Source: an uncultured Sphingomonadaceae bacterium (GTDB taxonomy: Bacteria > Pseudomonadota > Alphaproteobacteria > Sphingomonadales > Sphingomonadaceae). Taken from it: a stretch of DNA of 64,000 nt. Positions 19,015 to 27,636 of the stretch are shown here, piece by piece. The notes under the pieces were generated by a model, which was given only the letters and a program-made list of their open reading frames with translations, did no database searches and had not been told where the DNA came from. How positions within the stretch are numbered: the stretch's first letter is position 1; the number at the start of each line of letters is the position of its first letter. The stretch spans positions 124,001-188,000 of the forward strand of contig CAJXSN010000002.1 in the NCBI GenBank assembly GCA_913060895.1, read 5' to 3'. The translations under genes and the position numbers were made by a program.

Positions 19015-22000
19015 TTACTCAACGGTAGCGGCAGCAAAGCTTTCCTGCGGGACCTGCAAAGCCATTTTGTGCGGGGCAAGCACAGCATCATCCAAAAGGA
19101 ATAATTGCGGTGTTTGGGTGAACAGCACTCCGGCCTGTACGCTGCGCCCGGGATAAATTACCTCCAGCACGCAAACGTAAGCCGCCATCTGGGCGAGTAT
19201 CGAACGCGAGATCGCATCGGCGGTGGCGGGCGGACGGCGCGCAGTTTTGTAGTCGACCACCAGAATGCGCTCCTGCGTTATCAACAGGCGGTCGGCAGTG
19301 CCGTTGACCACTTTGCCGCCGACAATCGCCGCCAGTGGCACTTCGGCCAACGATTCCGGACTGAACAATGCTGCAAAAATTGGATCGTCCAGCACATCCA
19401 TTGCAGCGCGTATCATCTCTGCCTGCCCTTCGGAGTCGAAATCAGTAGCCTGCCGCGCCAGCCACAGGCGCGCTGCTTCTTCGCGTTTCTCGGCAGCGAT
19501 ATCGGGCAATCTCTCCAGCAACCCGTGGATGACTGTACCGCGCCGGGCGGCCTCAGCAGCGAATTCTGGTGGCAATGGAGGATCAACGCCGCGTTCGTCC
19601 CCGGCAGAGGAAGGCGCGAGAGGGCGCGGCGGGCGCGGTTCCGGGCCAACGGGGGTTATTGCCCATGTCGGCAAAACCGGCAGTGCAGATGCTCCAACGC
19701 TCTGCGATGCCGCACTGTCGGCGTTAATCGGCTTTTCGGGCAGACTGCCATAGCCGGCACTCGCGCCCCATATATCGTTTTCGCCAAACTCATCACCCAT
19801 CAGAGGCTCCAGCTTGGCGTACCAGCTGTCTTCGTTGGGCACTTCTTCACGCAGACCCAGAGCCCCGCCAATATACAGTGCTTCTTCCGCCCGTGTCATC
19901 GCGACATACATCAATCGCCAATGCTCCTGCAGTTCCGCTGCGCTGCGCTTTTCTTCCTCATCAGCCAGAGGGCCCAATCTGTCATCCTTCCCAATGGGCG
20001 GCAGGGGTAGCGGCGCGGCATCACTGCCTTCCTGAGCCAGCGAGAGACCAGAGGTACGGGCTGCGTGCGGATTGCCGGTGGCATCGGCTAGTATCACGAT
20101 TGGCGACTGCAGCCCCTTCGATCCATGCACGGTCATCACCCGTACCAGACCGTCGCTGCCGCCCGCGTCGCGCTTCAATTCGCCCTCGCCGGCGTCGAAC
20201 CATTGCAGGAAACCCGCCAGGCTGGCTGTGTGTGTAGAGGAATAGGCGAAGGCGGCATTCAGCAACTCGTCGATCGGATCGTTGGCTTCAGTACCCAGCC
20301 TGCCGATCAGTTTCTTTCGGCCCTGCCACGGCCCTGCCAGCATCCAGTGCAACAAAGCTTCCGGCAGCTCGAAATCAACCTGAGCCAGCAAATCGCGCAG
20401 CTTTGCCACTGTCTCTTTTACAAGAGGAGCCTCGCTGCGTCTCAGATGTTCCCACAGTGCCTGGCTTTTCGGTCTGTGGCCATGCTCCAGCAAATCCTTC
20501 TGCGACCATCCACCCAGCGGTGAAACGAGCACGTGAGCAAGGTTGAGATCGTCCAGCGGGTTGACTGCGAACCGCAGGGCAGCGGTCAGATCTTTCACGG
20601 CAAGAGGTGCTCCCAGTCGCAGCCGATCGATACCTGCCACCGGCACTCCCGCAGCGTGAAGTCGTGCGACGATCAGCCCTGCCAGTTCTTTGCGTTTTCG
20701 CACCAGCACCATGATATCGCCAGGGCCGGCTAATCGTGCATCGCCCTTCTCCAGCGGATGCCCCTGATCGAGCCACAGGCGCACCTGCTGTGCAATTCTG
20801 TCGGCCATTCGCCGCTCCGGTCCCGGTAGCCAGCTGTCATCGGGGGCAGCTTCTTCGGCTTCTACCCGGTCCTCTGCCTTGACGCTGACGGGACGCCATA
20901 GCTCGACATACCCCGCCTGCGTTGCCCCGCGATGCAAGCTGGGCGGGTTTTGCAAGCCAAGCTTTTGCCAACCCACAGCGCCGATTGCTGCATCGACAAA
21001 ATCGAGCACCGGTTGCGTGGTGCGAAAGCTTCGGTCCAGATCCAGATCCTGCAAATCGCGCAAGGCAACTGGAGGATCGCTGCGGTTTTCACGTGCAAAT
21101 TCGCGCGCGCCGGCAGCCGCTTTCGCAATTTGTTTGCGATACGCCTCCTTCGCCGCCGCGAAATTTTCCGGGCTGGTCCCCTGAAACCCAAAGATCGCCT
21201 GCTTGTAATCGCCCACGACGAAGATGGTCCGCAGCTTCCCGTCACGCTGGCCAATGCCGGTGAAGAAATCCTCGGTCAAAGCATCGATTATGGACCACTG
21301 CGCCGCGTTTGTATCCTGTGCCTCGTCCACCAGAATATGGTCGAACTGCCGGTCCAGTTTATACCGAATCCATCCCGCCATGTCCTTGTCAGACAGCAGC
21401 TCTGCTGCGCGGCGGATCTGATCGTCGAAATCGATGAGCCCTTCGCGGGTCTTCGCCTCTTCCCAGGCAAGAGCAAAAGAGCGCCCCAGTTCCAATGCCG
21501 GGGCAAGCCATTGAGCCAGCGCCAGCAACCGCGATTGCTGTTCGATTGAAGCAAGGTTTTCGCGCACGCGTTCGACTGGGACGCAGTAGTCTGGATCGAT
21601 TTTGAGAAGGCTCTTGAGGCTCTTCGGATCGCCCTTCTGAGTATACAAGGTGCCCGAAAACCGGTTCATTGTCTGATAGCGAACAGCAGGGTCGGAGCTA
21701 AGCCATTGATCGATGAAATCGCTTGCTTCACGCCCCGTCTTAGTACCCCATGTTGCCTGAGCATCCCGGCAGCGGCGCAGCGAGGCGACATCGAACATAT
21801 CGTCGCTGCAGGCACGCGCAATCGTGGCTTCATCCAGATCAGGCGACAGACCAAACAATTGCAGCAACCGTCCCTGCATCGGCGGCATCCATGCCGCAGG
21901 CCCCAGCCATGCCGCCCGGGCACCAGCGCATTGCATCAACCAGCCCAGCGTTCCGTCTGGCCCAAGCCTGACGCTCAGGTCTGCCAGCGCCTCCATCTCC

Positions 22001-22515
22001 CGCGCTGTCCCCGTCTCTATCACGCGGGTCAGCACTTCACGCGACAGCAATACGCGGTTACGGTCCTCCATCGCGCGCGTTCCGGGCAGCAGGTCCGCTT
22101 CTTCCGGAAAAGCGGCTAGCAGATATTGCGAAAAAGCATGGATCGTATCGATCCTGAGGCCGCCGCCGGGGCAATCGAGAACCTGCGCGAAAAGCGTGCG
22201 GGCGCGGCGTAATGTTTCGGGATTGGCCGGAGCGCCGATATCTCCTAGCTCGGCTGCCAGCTTCACCTCGTCCAATCGCACCCAGCGGGCCAGCACATCG
22301 TTGACCCGCGTAGCCATCTCTGCGGCGCCCGCCTTGGTAAAAGTCAGGCACAGAAGGCTCTCTGGCCGACAATCCTCTTGAAGCAATAATCGCAAAACTC
22401 TGGCAGACAGGACCTGCGTTTTACCAGTCCCGGCGCTGGCCGAAAGCCAAACACTGTCAGCCGGGTTTACTGCATCGGCCTGACTACCCTCCAGCCTATA
22501 GACTTCACCGCTCAT
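19015..22515 (-). CDS. addA: double-strand-break repair helicase/nuclease AddA
   Basis: A 1166-residue UvrD-like helicase with a C-terminal nuclease, the partner of AddB in resecting broken DNA ends for RecA. The Walker A ASAGTGKT is at 26-33, motif II is ILVDEAQDTNAAQW, TVHGSKGLQSPIVIL is motif V, and VAMTRAEEALY is motif VI. The C-terminal nuclease motif LVVDYKTARRP belongs to the PD-(D/E)XK class. It overlaps the addB stop by four bases. This is the alphaproteobacterial counterpart of RecBCD. Confidence 0.96.
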   Translation of the reverse strand: MSGEVYRLEGSQADAVNPADSVWLSASAGTGKTQVLSARVLRLLLQEDCRPESLLCLTFTKAGAAEMATRVNDVLARWVRLDEVKLAAELGDIGAPANPETLRRARTLFAQVLDCPGGGLRIDTIHAFSQYLLAAFPEEADLLPGTRAMEDRNRVLLSREVLTRVIETGTAREMEALADLSVRLGPDGTLGWLMQCAGARAAWLGPAAWMPPMQGRLLQLFGLSPDLDEATIARACSDDMFDVASLRRCRDAQATWGTKTGREASDFIDQWLSSDPAVRYQTMNRFSGTLYTQKGDPKSLKSLLKIDPDYCVPVERVRENLASIEQQSRLLALAQWLAPALELGRSFALAWEEAKTREGLIDFDDQIRRAAELLSDKDMAGWIRYKLDRQFDHILVDEAQDTNAAQWSIIDALTEDFFTGIGQRDGKLRTIFVVGDYKQAIFGFQGTSPENFAAAKEAYRKQIAKAAAGAREFARENRSDPPVALRDLQDLDLDRSFRTTQPVLDFVDAAIGAVGWQKLGLQNPPSLHRGATQAGYVELWRPVSVKAEDRVEAEEAAPDDSWLPGPERRMADRIAQQVRLWLDQGHPLEKGDARLAGPGDIMVLVRKRKELAGLIVARLHAAGVPVAGIDRLRLGAPLAVKDLTAALRFAVNPLDDLNLAHVLVSPLGGWSQKDLLEHGHRPKSQALWEHLRRSEAPLVKETVAKLRDLLAQVDFELPEALLHWMLAGPWQGRKKLIGRLGTEANDPIDELLNAAFAYSSTHTASLAGFLQWFDAGEGELKRDAGGSDGLVRVMTVHGSKGLQSPIVILADATGNPHAARTSGLSLAQEGSDAAPLPLPPIGKDDRLGPLADEEEKRSAAELQEHWRLMYVAMTRAEEALYIGGALGLREEVPNEDSWYAKLEPLMGDEFGENDIWGASAGYGSLPEKPINADSAASQSVGASALPVLPTWAITPVGPEPRPPRPLAPSSAGDERGVDPPLPPEFAAEAARRGTVIHGLLERLPDIAAEKREEAARLWLARQATDFDSEGQAEMIRAAMDVLDDPIFAALFSPESLAEVPLAAIVGGKVVNGTADRLLITQERILVVDYKTARRPPATADAISRSILAQMAAYVCVLEVIYPGRSVQAGVLFTQTPQLFLLDDAVLAPHKMALQVPQESFAAATVE

Positions 22516-25487
22516 GACGCTTCGCCGTCAACATCACGGCCCTGCCATTCATCGAGCCGCATCAACTGGTCATAAGTATCATAGCCTGGCGCATCGGGAT
22601 TGAGCCGGGCCGTAAACGGGTCCTGCCCTAGAATATAGGCATCTAACGCCTGATCCAGAAACTTACGCACGGTGGGCATGAAGTCTTCCGGCGGGATTCC
22701 GCTACGCTTATTGCCGGTTCTCAGAGGCGTCTGGATAGAGCCGAAGCCTGTCGCACTATCCTTATTCTTGGCCAGTGACCAATATTCAAATGCCGCAGCC
22801 GTGCCCTCACGCGCACCAAAACCGCCCTCTTCCACCATAATGCCCAGCGTACCCAATTGCAGCGCATAACCCGCCTCGACCTGAGAGCCGGAAGGCGCAC
22901 TGCCGGTCTTGTAATCCACCACAGCAAAGGTTCCATCGGCCAGGCGGTCAAGACGATCTATGCGTCCTTTGATAGTCACGCCTTTGCGAATGATCTCGCC
23001 CTTTTCCTCGAACAGAACCGGCTCACGCCCTTCTTCCCATCCGATGGCTTCCTGTACCCATTCGAGAGCGCGCAGCAGGCGCGGTTCCCACAAACGGCGC
23101 GTAAGCGGGTGAGCATTCATCTGGTCCAGCTGTTTCAGGGCAATATCGCGCAGATCGCCCTCGCCCTTATGCCATCGCTCCAAAATATCGTGCGCCAGTG
23201 TACCCTGCCATGCAGGCGTCGGTTCGGCATCCAGGCCATCCCAATCATTCAGGCCCATAATCTGGCTGGCATAGAACTGATACGGATCGGACCGCAACCG
23301 GTCGAGCGCGGTGACGGACACCGGCACCAAGCGCTGCTTGGCAGATGGCATCGGCTGCGGCCGGATAGCCGGGATGACTTCCCCCGGTCGGTCTAAAGCC
23401 GCAGCCAAAGCTGGCATGATCTTCTCCGCATGGCCCGCGCCCAGATCACCGCCCAGCAGCGCTTTTACACGAAGCCAAAACCGCGATGCTATCGCAGGCC
23501 CGTCGACATCGCGCAGGGAGCGGCTCAGGACCACTTCCGGCGCGCCCAGAGCGCCTGCCAAATCGTGCGCCGCAAGGCCAATACGAAACTCTGACGCTGG
23601 CACGCCCAAAGCACGCAGCACCGCGGGGGCGAGCAACGGTTCTGCGCACGTTCGCGCGGGCCAGATGCCTTCGTTCAAACCAGCGCAAATCACCAAATCA
23701 GCGCGGTTCATGCGGGCTTCCAACAGGCCGTAAATCGCGATGCGGGAATGGCCGCCATAGGGTGGGCGCACATCGATCTGGTCCAGCGCATCCAGCAACA
23801 CACTGTGCAGGTCGCGCGGGTCGAGCGAGAAGTCCGCCTCTCGGGCTCGCATTCGCCAGTCATCGATGAAGGAAGACAGGGCACGGCCATCCTCCTGTGC
23901 CCACAGATGCTCTCCACACAGCGTCTCGCCAGCTGTCACCAACAGGTCAAGCGCATTGGATAGCGGCTCCATCTCACCCATATTCAGCAAGGGCGAAAGA
24001 ACGTCCGACAAGTCGCTCCACCACAGCGCCACATCCGCTTTGGCTGCGATAGGCGCAAGCGGGGCAAGGCCCCCTGCCGGACGCGGACCGCGCAAGCGTT
24101 TATCGAAGGCACGCAATAACCGCAGATGATCGCCCCGGTCGTTCCCGCGCCGCACCAGTGGATGTCCGAGCAGCGCCATTAAAGGCACAGGCGCGGCTTC
24201 CTCTGCAAGCACTTCTGCAAGCAACAGCAACAAACGCCCTGCAGGTGTCTGTGATAGAGCGCGGCCTGCGCTATCATCGGCTTCGATATTCCACCGGCGC
24301 AGATGATGGACAACCCGCCTTGCGAGGCCCGGGTCCGGGGTGACAATAGCAACACGCCGCTCCGGTGTCTCCAGCGCCTCACGCGCAAGCAAAGCAATAG
24401 CCTGCGCTTCGTCCTCCGGCGCAGCGCATTCCATCAGACGCACGCCAGACAAACGCCGCTTGTCTGCCGGCATGTCGATCCACCGCGTACTCGCCTGTGG
24501 AGGCAGGAACAGCGCGCCGATAGCGTGGCTGCGTTCTGGCGGTGCAGCAGTCATACCTTTGCGGTGCCAGGGGCGTACTTCGGCCCGCGCAATGCCCATA
24601 CGGTTCAGCAGAAGCTTCAAGTGGTATTGCGGATGAGTGACAGCATCGTCTTTCGCAAATGGAGCGTCGCCCGGCTCAGGAGGCGCGCCTGCGCGGCCCA
24701 ACTCGGCCCATACTTCGCTTTCCATCGTCAGATCGAGATCGGGCAGTATGACCGCGCCCTGCGGCAATTCGCTGACCACTTTCAGCAGCCGCGCAAGCGA
24801 AGGCGAGGCGCTGGTTATACCGGCCGCGACAATCGGAGTTTCGGGAGGGTTCGTTTTCCACGCTCTGGCCGTTCCGTCGAACAGCAAATTGCGCCGCGTA
24901 GCCGCATCTACCACCCCGCGGCGCTCCAGCTCTGCCAGCCAAAGCCGTTGGACCGTAGCAAAGCGATGCAGGCTGTTCTGCCAATGGCCAGCCAGATCGC
25001 CAAACAGCGCCAGCACGCGATCGGACAACAGTTCTTCCGGAGTGACCTCCTCCACCAAGAGGCGATCCATCGTCTGGCCAAAATCGCGCGCCATTCTAAG
25101 AATGGCGGGCGCTGGCGGAGCATCATCGCCCATCTCCGAACGAAGGATATCGGCCAGAACAAACAGCCGCTCCGTCGCATCCACGGCGGAGGGGGTGTCT
25201 GTAAAGCCCAGTGGATCAAGCAGAGGCCCGAGCGCCTCGTCGAGATCCAGATCGCCCACCACCGCCATCCGCGGCAGAAGCATTCCGGCACTGCCGCTTT
25301 CACCAAGCAAGCGGATAAACGCCTCTGTTACAGTACGTGCAGCCCGCGAACTTGGAAGCAGAAGGGTCAGCCGCGCAAGGCCAAAATCATCCTGCGAATA
25401 CCGCGGCAAAAGACCGGCAACCAATGCATCGGCAAAGCCGCGATGGGCGGCGATCGAGTAAACATCCGGTCCGGCTCTGTCAGCCAT
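22512..25487 (-). CDS. addB: double-strand-break repair protein AddB
   Basis: A 991-residue subunit of the AddAB helicase-nuclease. The N-terminal helicase-like part has a degenerate nucleotide loop (LLPSSRAARTV), VICAGLNEGIWPA lies in the middle, and the C-terminal nuclease has the FAVVDYKTGSAPSG motif. I see no cysteines in the C-terminal nuclease region, so the iron-sulfur staple known from Bacillus AddB appears absent. The ATG at 25487 is where similarity starts. Earlier in-frame sequence overlaps murU. The gene starts eight bases inside murU. Confidence 0.94.
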   Translation of the reverse strand: MADRAGPDVYSIAAHRGFADALVAGLLPRYSQDDFGLARLTLLLPSSRAARTVTEAFIRLLGESGSAGMLLPRMAVVGDLDLDEALGPLLDPLGFTDTPSAVDATERLFVLADILRSEMGDDAPPAPAILRMARDFGQTMDRLLVEEVTPEELLSDRVLALFGDLAGHWQNSLHRFATVQRLWLAELERRGVVDAATRRNLLFDGTARAWKTNPPETPIVAAGITSASPSLARLLKVVSELPQGAVILPDLDLTMESEVWAELGRAGAPPEPGDAPFAKDDAVTHPQYHLKLLLNRMGIARAEVRPWHRKGMTAAPPERSHAIGALFLPPQASTRWIDMPADKRRLSGVRLMECAAPEDEAQAIALLAREALETPERRVAIVTPDPGLARRVVHHLRRWNIEADDSAGRALSQTPAGRLLLLLAEVLAEEAAPVPLMALLGHPLVRRGNDRGDHLRLLRAFDKRLRGPRPAGGLAPLAPIAAKADVALWWSDLSDVLSPLLNMGEMEPLSNALDLLVTAGETLCGEHLWAQEDGRALSSFIDDWRMRAREADFSLDPRDLHSVLLDALDQIDVRPPYGGHSRIAIYGLLEARMNRADLVICAGLNEGIWPARTCAEPLLAPAVLRALGVPASEFRIGLAAHDLAGALGAPEVVLSRSLRDVDGPAIASRFWLRVKALLGGDLGAGHAEKIMPALAAALDRPGEVIPAIRPQPMPSAKQRLVPVSVTALDRLRSDPYQFYASQIMGLNDWDGLDAEPTPAWQGTLAHDILERWHKGEGDLRDIALKQLDQMNAHPLTRRLWEPRLLRALEWVQEAIGWEEGREPVLFEEKGEIIRKGVTIKGRIDRLDRLADGTFAVVDYKTGSAPSGSQVEAGYALQLGTLGIMVEEGGFGAREGTAAAFEYWSLAKNKDSATGFGSIQTPLRTGNKRSGIPPEDFMPTVRKFLDQALDAYILGQDPFTARLNPDAPGYDTYDQLMRLDEWQGRDVDGEAS

Positions 25488-26217
25488 GCTGCAACGCGTT
25501 TTCGGTTGGTTTGATAGATTGCGGCGTCCCGACTTCGAACCATGTTCCGGTAAACGGCACTGCGAACAGGCGGCCCTCTCCGGCCGCACGGTTCCATAAT
25601 GTGTTGGTAGAAAATTTTTCGGGTTTCGAATCGCGCAGCAAGCGATGCGATACAATCTGGATACCGGTAAAGATAAAGGGCGCAATCCGTTCTGCCGACC
25701 GCCGCGTCACCCGCCCTTCCCCGTCAAGATGAAAGTCGCCGTGTCCGTTGAAATTTACTGCGCGCGAATGCGGGACCACCAGCAGCAGAGCATCCATCTG
25801 GTCAGGATCCCACCGGCCTGACAAATCCGCAAATGCGTTTTGCGGTCCGTCGAGCCAGATGTTGTCCGAGTTGAGGCAAAAGAAGGGATCCGGCAGCAGG
25901 CCTTCTGACTGCGCCTTGATCATTCCGCCGCCCGTCTCCAGCAATTCAGCACGCTCGTCCGAAATGGTAACTGTCGGCGACTTTCGCTCCACGAGGTGCG
26001 CTTCGAGCGAATCTGCCAGATAATGCACGTTCACCACCGCTTTACTCACACCAGCTTCGGCCAAGCGGTCCAGCGTGTGATCGATAAGCGGCTTTCCCGC
26101 GACCCGAACCATCGGTTTGGGTTGGCTGGCAGTCAGCGGACGCATCCGCTTGCCCATACCCGCCGCCATTACCATCGCAGTGTCGCTGGCCAAATCGTGG
26201 TGGGAACGCTGGCTCAT
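25480..26217 (-). CDS. murU: N-acetylmuramate-1-phosphate uridylyltransferase (MurU-like)
   Basis: A 245-residue nucleotidyltransferase. The N-terminal signature VMAAGMGKRMRPLTASQPKP is the sugar-1-phosphate NTP-transferase motif, and LNSDNIWLDG holds the metal-binding aspartate. Alone it could be a GlmU-, GalU- or MurU-type enzyme. Its position directly after an AmgK-like sugar kinase, overlapping by four bases, supports MurU, which makes UDP-MurNAc from MurNAc-1-phosphate in the peptidoglycan recycling route that bypasses de novo synthesis and fosfomycin inhibition. Confidence 0.85.
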   Translation of the reverse strand: MSQRSHHDLASDTAMVMAAGMGKRMRPLTASQPKPMVRVAGKPLIDHTLDRLAEAGVSKAVVNVHYLADSLEAHLVERKSPTVTISDERAELLETGGGMIKAQSEGLLPDPFFCLNSDNIWLDGPQNAFADLSGRWDPDQMDALLLVVPHSRAVNFNGHGDFHLDGEGRVTRRSAERIAPFIFTGIQIVSHRLLRDSKPEKFSTNTLWNRAAGEGRLFAVPFTGTWFEVGTPQSIKPTENALQHG

Positions 26218-27203
26218 GCGATAGTCCCGCCCGAGGATTCGCGCGTGATGGCGGGAATATTGGCGTTGAACCAGGCCGCGACCGGGGCCAATGCCGGGTG
26301 TTTCAGATCACGCTCCATCGCGTCCCAAACGCGCGGGATAAAATCAAGATAGCGCGACTTGCCATCACGCTTGTGCAAGCGCGTGAAGATACCGACGATT
26401 TTCGCATTGCGCTGCGCGCCCAGCACAGCATAATCCGCGTGGAAATACTCATCTGCACCGCTGGCGCGAACATACCGGTCCAGCATTTTCGCTTCCAGAT
26501 CGACCGGAACCTCGCGGCGGGCATCCTGCAGCAGCGAGACCAGATCATAGGCGGGATGGCCAACCAAGGCGTCCTGAAAATCGATTAACCCCTGCTCTGC
26601 GCTGCCATCGGGCGCAGGGCCCAGCAGCATGATATTTTCGGCATGATAGTCGCGCAAGACCGTCACTCCGGGGGACTGGCGCGCGATCAGAGGAGCAAGC
26701 GTTTCCTCCCATGCTGTATCGAAACCATCGACATCGGCTTGCAGGCCGACAGCGGGGCAATACCATTCGGTGAACAGCCGCGCTTCGCGCTGGTAAGTCG
26801 GCATATCGTATGGCCCGAACGGACCGGGATCCCTGCGATGAAGGCTTACGAGAGCATCGATTGCGGCGGTATAGGCGTTCTCTTCACCCTGCGGATTGCT
26901 ATCCAGCCAGTCGCGCATCCTGTCATTACCGAAATCTTCGGTCAGCACCCATCCTGCAGCTGCATCCTCGGCTATGATCTGCGGCCCGCGCTGACCATTG
27001 GCGCTCAGCCATTTTGCTACCTGAAGAAATGGCGCAGGGTCTTCTTCGGGCGGGGGGGCAAACATCAGCATTGCCCGCTCGGCACCTTTCACAATGCGGA
27101 AGTACCGTCGGAAGGACGCATCACCGGCCAGCGGTGCGATATCAGCGCCCGCCCATCCAGCAGCATCCAGAAACTTCTCAATTCCATCCGGCAAATCAGT
27201 CAT
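26214..27203 (-). CDS. amgK: N-acetylmuramate/N-acetylglucosamine kinase (AmgK-like)
   Basis: A 329-residue protein of the aminoglycoside-phosphotransferase fold. The catalytic loop reads LRDYHAENIMLLG and the metal-binding region is LIDFQDALVGHPAYDLVSLL, both characteristic of AmgK, which phosphorylates the anomeric hydroxyl of MurNAc and GlcNAc. It overlaps tsaE by eight bases upstream and murU by four bases downstream, matching the AmgK-MurU gene pair of cell-wall recycling. A different sugar kinase specificity is possible but less likely. Confidence 0.86.
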   Translation of the reverse strand: MTDLPDGIEKFLDAAGWAGADIAPLAGDASFRRYFRIVKGAERAMLMFAPPPEEDPAPFLQVAKWLSANGQRGPQIIAEDAAAGWVLTEDFGNDRMRDWLDSNPQGEENAYTAAIDALVSLHRRDPGPFGPYDMPTYQREARLFTEWYCPAVGLQADVDGFDTAWEETLAPLIARQSPGVTVLRDYHAENIMLLGPAPDGSAEQGLIDFQDALVGHPAYDLVSLLQDARREVPVDLEAKMLDRYVRASGADEYFHADYAVLGAQRNAKIVGIFTRLHKRDGKSRYLDFIPRVWDAMERDLKHPALAPVAAWFNANIPAITRESSGGTIA

Positions 27204-27636
27204 TCAATCGCCCTAGCCAATCGGCACCGCGGGTAACAGCCGCGCTGCGCCCTTCACCAACAACTTCCAGTCTGATTGTCAGGCACCCTGCTTCATGTGC
27301 AAAGCCGCCTGCATGATCCGGCCATTCGGCGAGCAAGACGGCGCCCTCGCGGTAATCGTCCAATCCGATCTCTTCCGCTTCGGACGGCTGCTTCAGCCGG
27401 TAAAAATCGGCGTGAACGACCCGAGGGTCCAGTTCGTCATATGTCTGGATGATTTGGAAAGTTGGCGAAGGCACTTCGCTGCTATGCCCCAAAGCCGCCA
27501 GAATCGCGCGGGCAACGGTGGTTTTTCCAGTCCCCAGCCCGCCTTCGAGAGCGACGACATCGCCTGCGCGCAGTTGAGCCGCGATGCGCCTGCCGAACGC
27601 GTCCATTGCCGCAATGTCAGGCAGGTCTATGTTCAC
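27196..27636 (-). CDS. tsaE: tRNA threonylcarbamoyladenosine biosynthesis ATPase TsaE
   Basis: A 146-residue P-loop ATPase required, with TsaB, TsaC and TsaD, for t6A37 modification of ANN-decoding tRNAs. The Walker A GGLGTGKT is at 32-39, preceded by ALEGG, and VVHADFYRL is the typical HxDxYR sequence of the family. Four-base overlap with divL upstream and eight-base overlap with amgK downstream place it inside the operon. Confidence 0.95.
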   Translation of the reverse strand: MNIDLPDIAAMDAFGRRIAAQLRAGDVVALEGGLGTGKTTVARAILAALGHSSEVPSPTFQIIQTYDELDPRVVHADFYRLKQPSEAEEIGLDDYREGAVLLAEWPDHAGGFAHEAGCLTIRLEVVGEGRSAAVTRGADWLGRLND

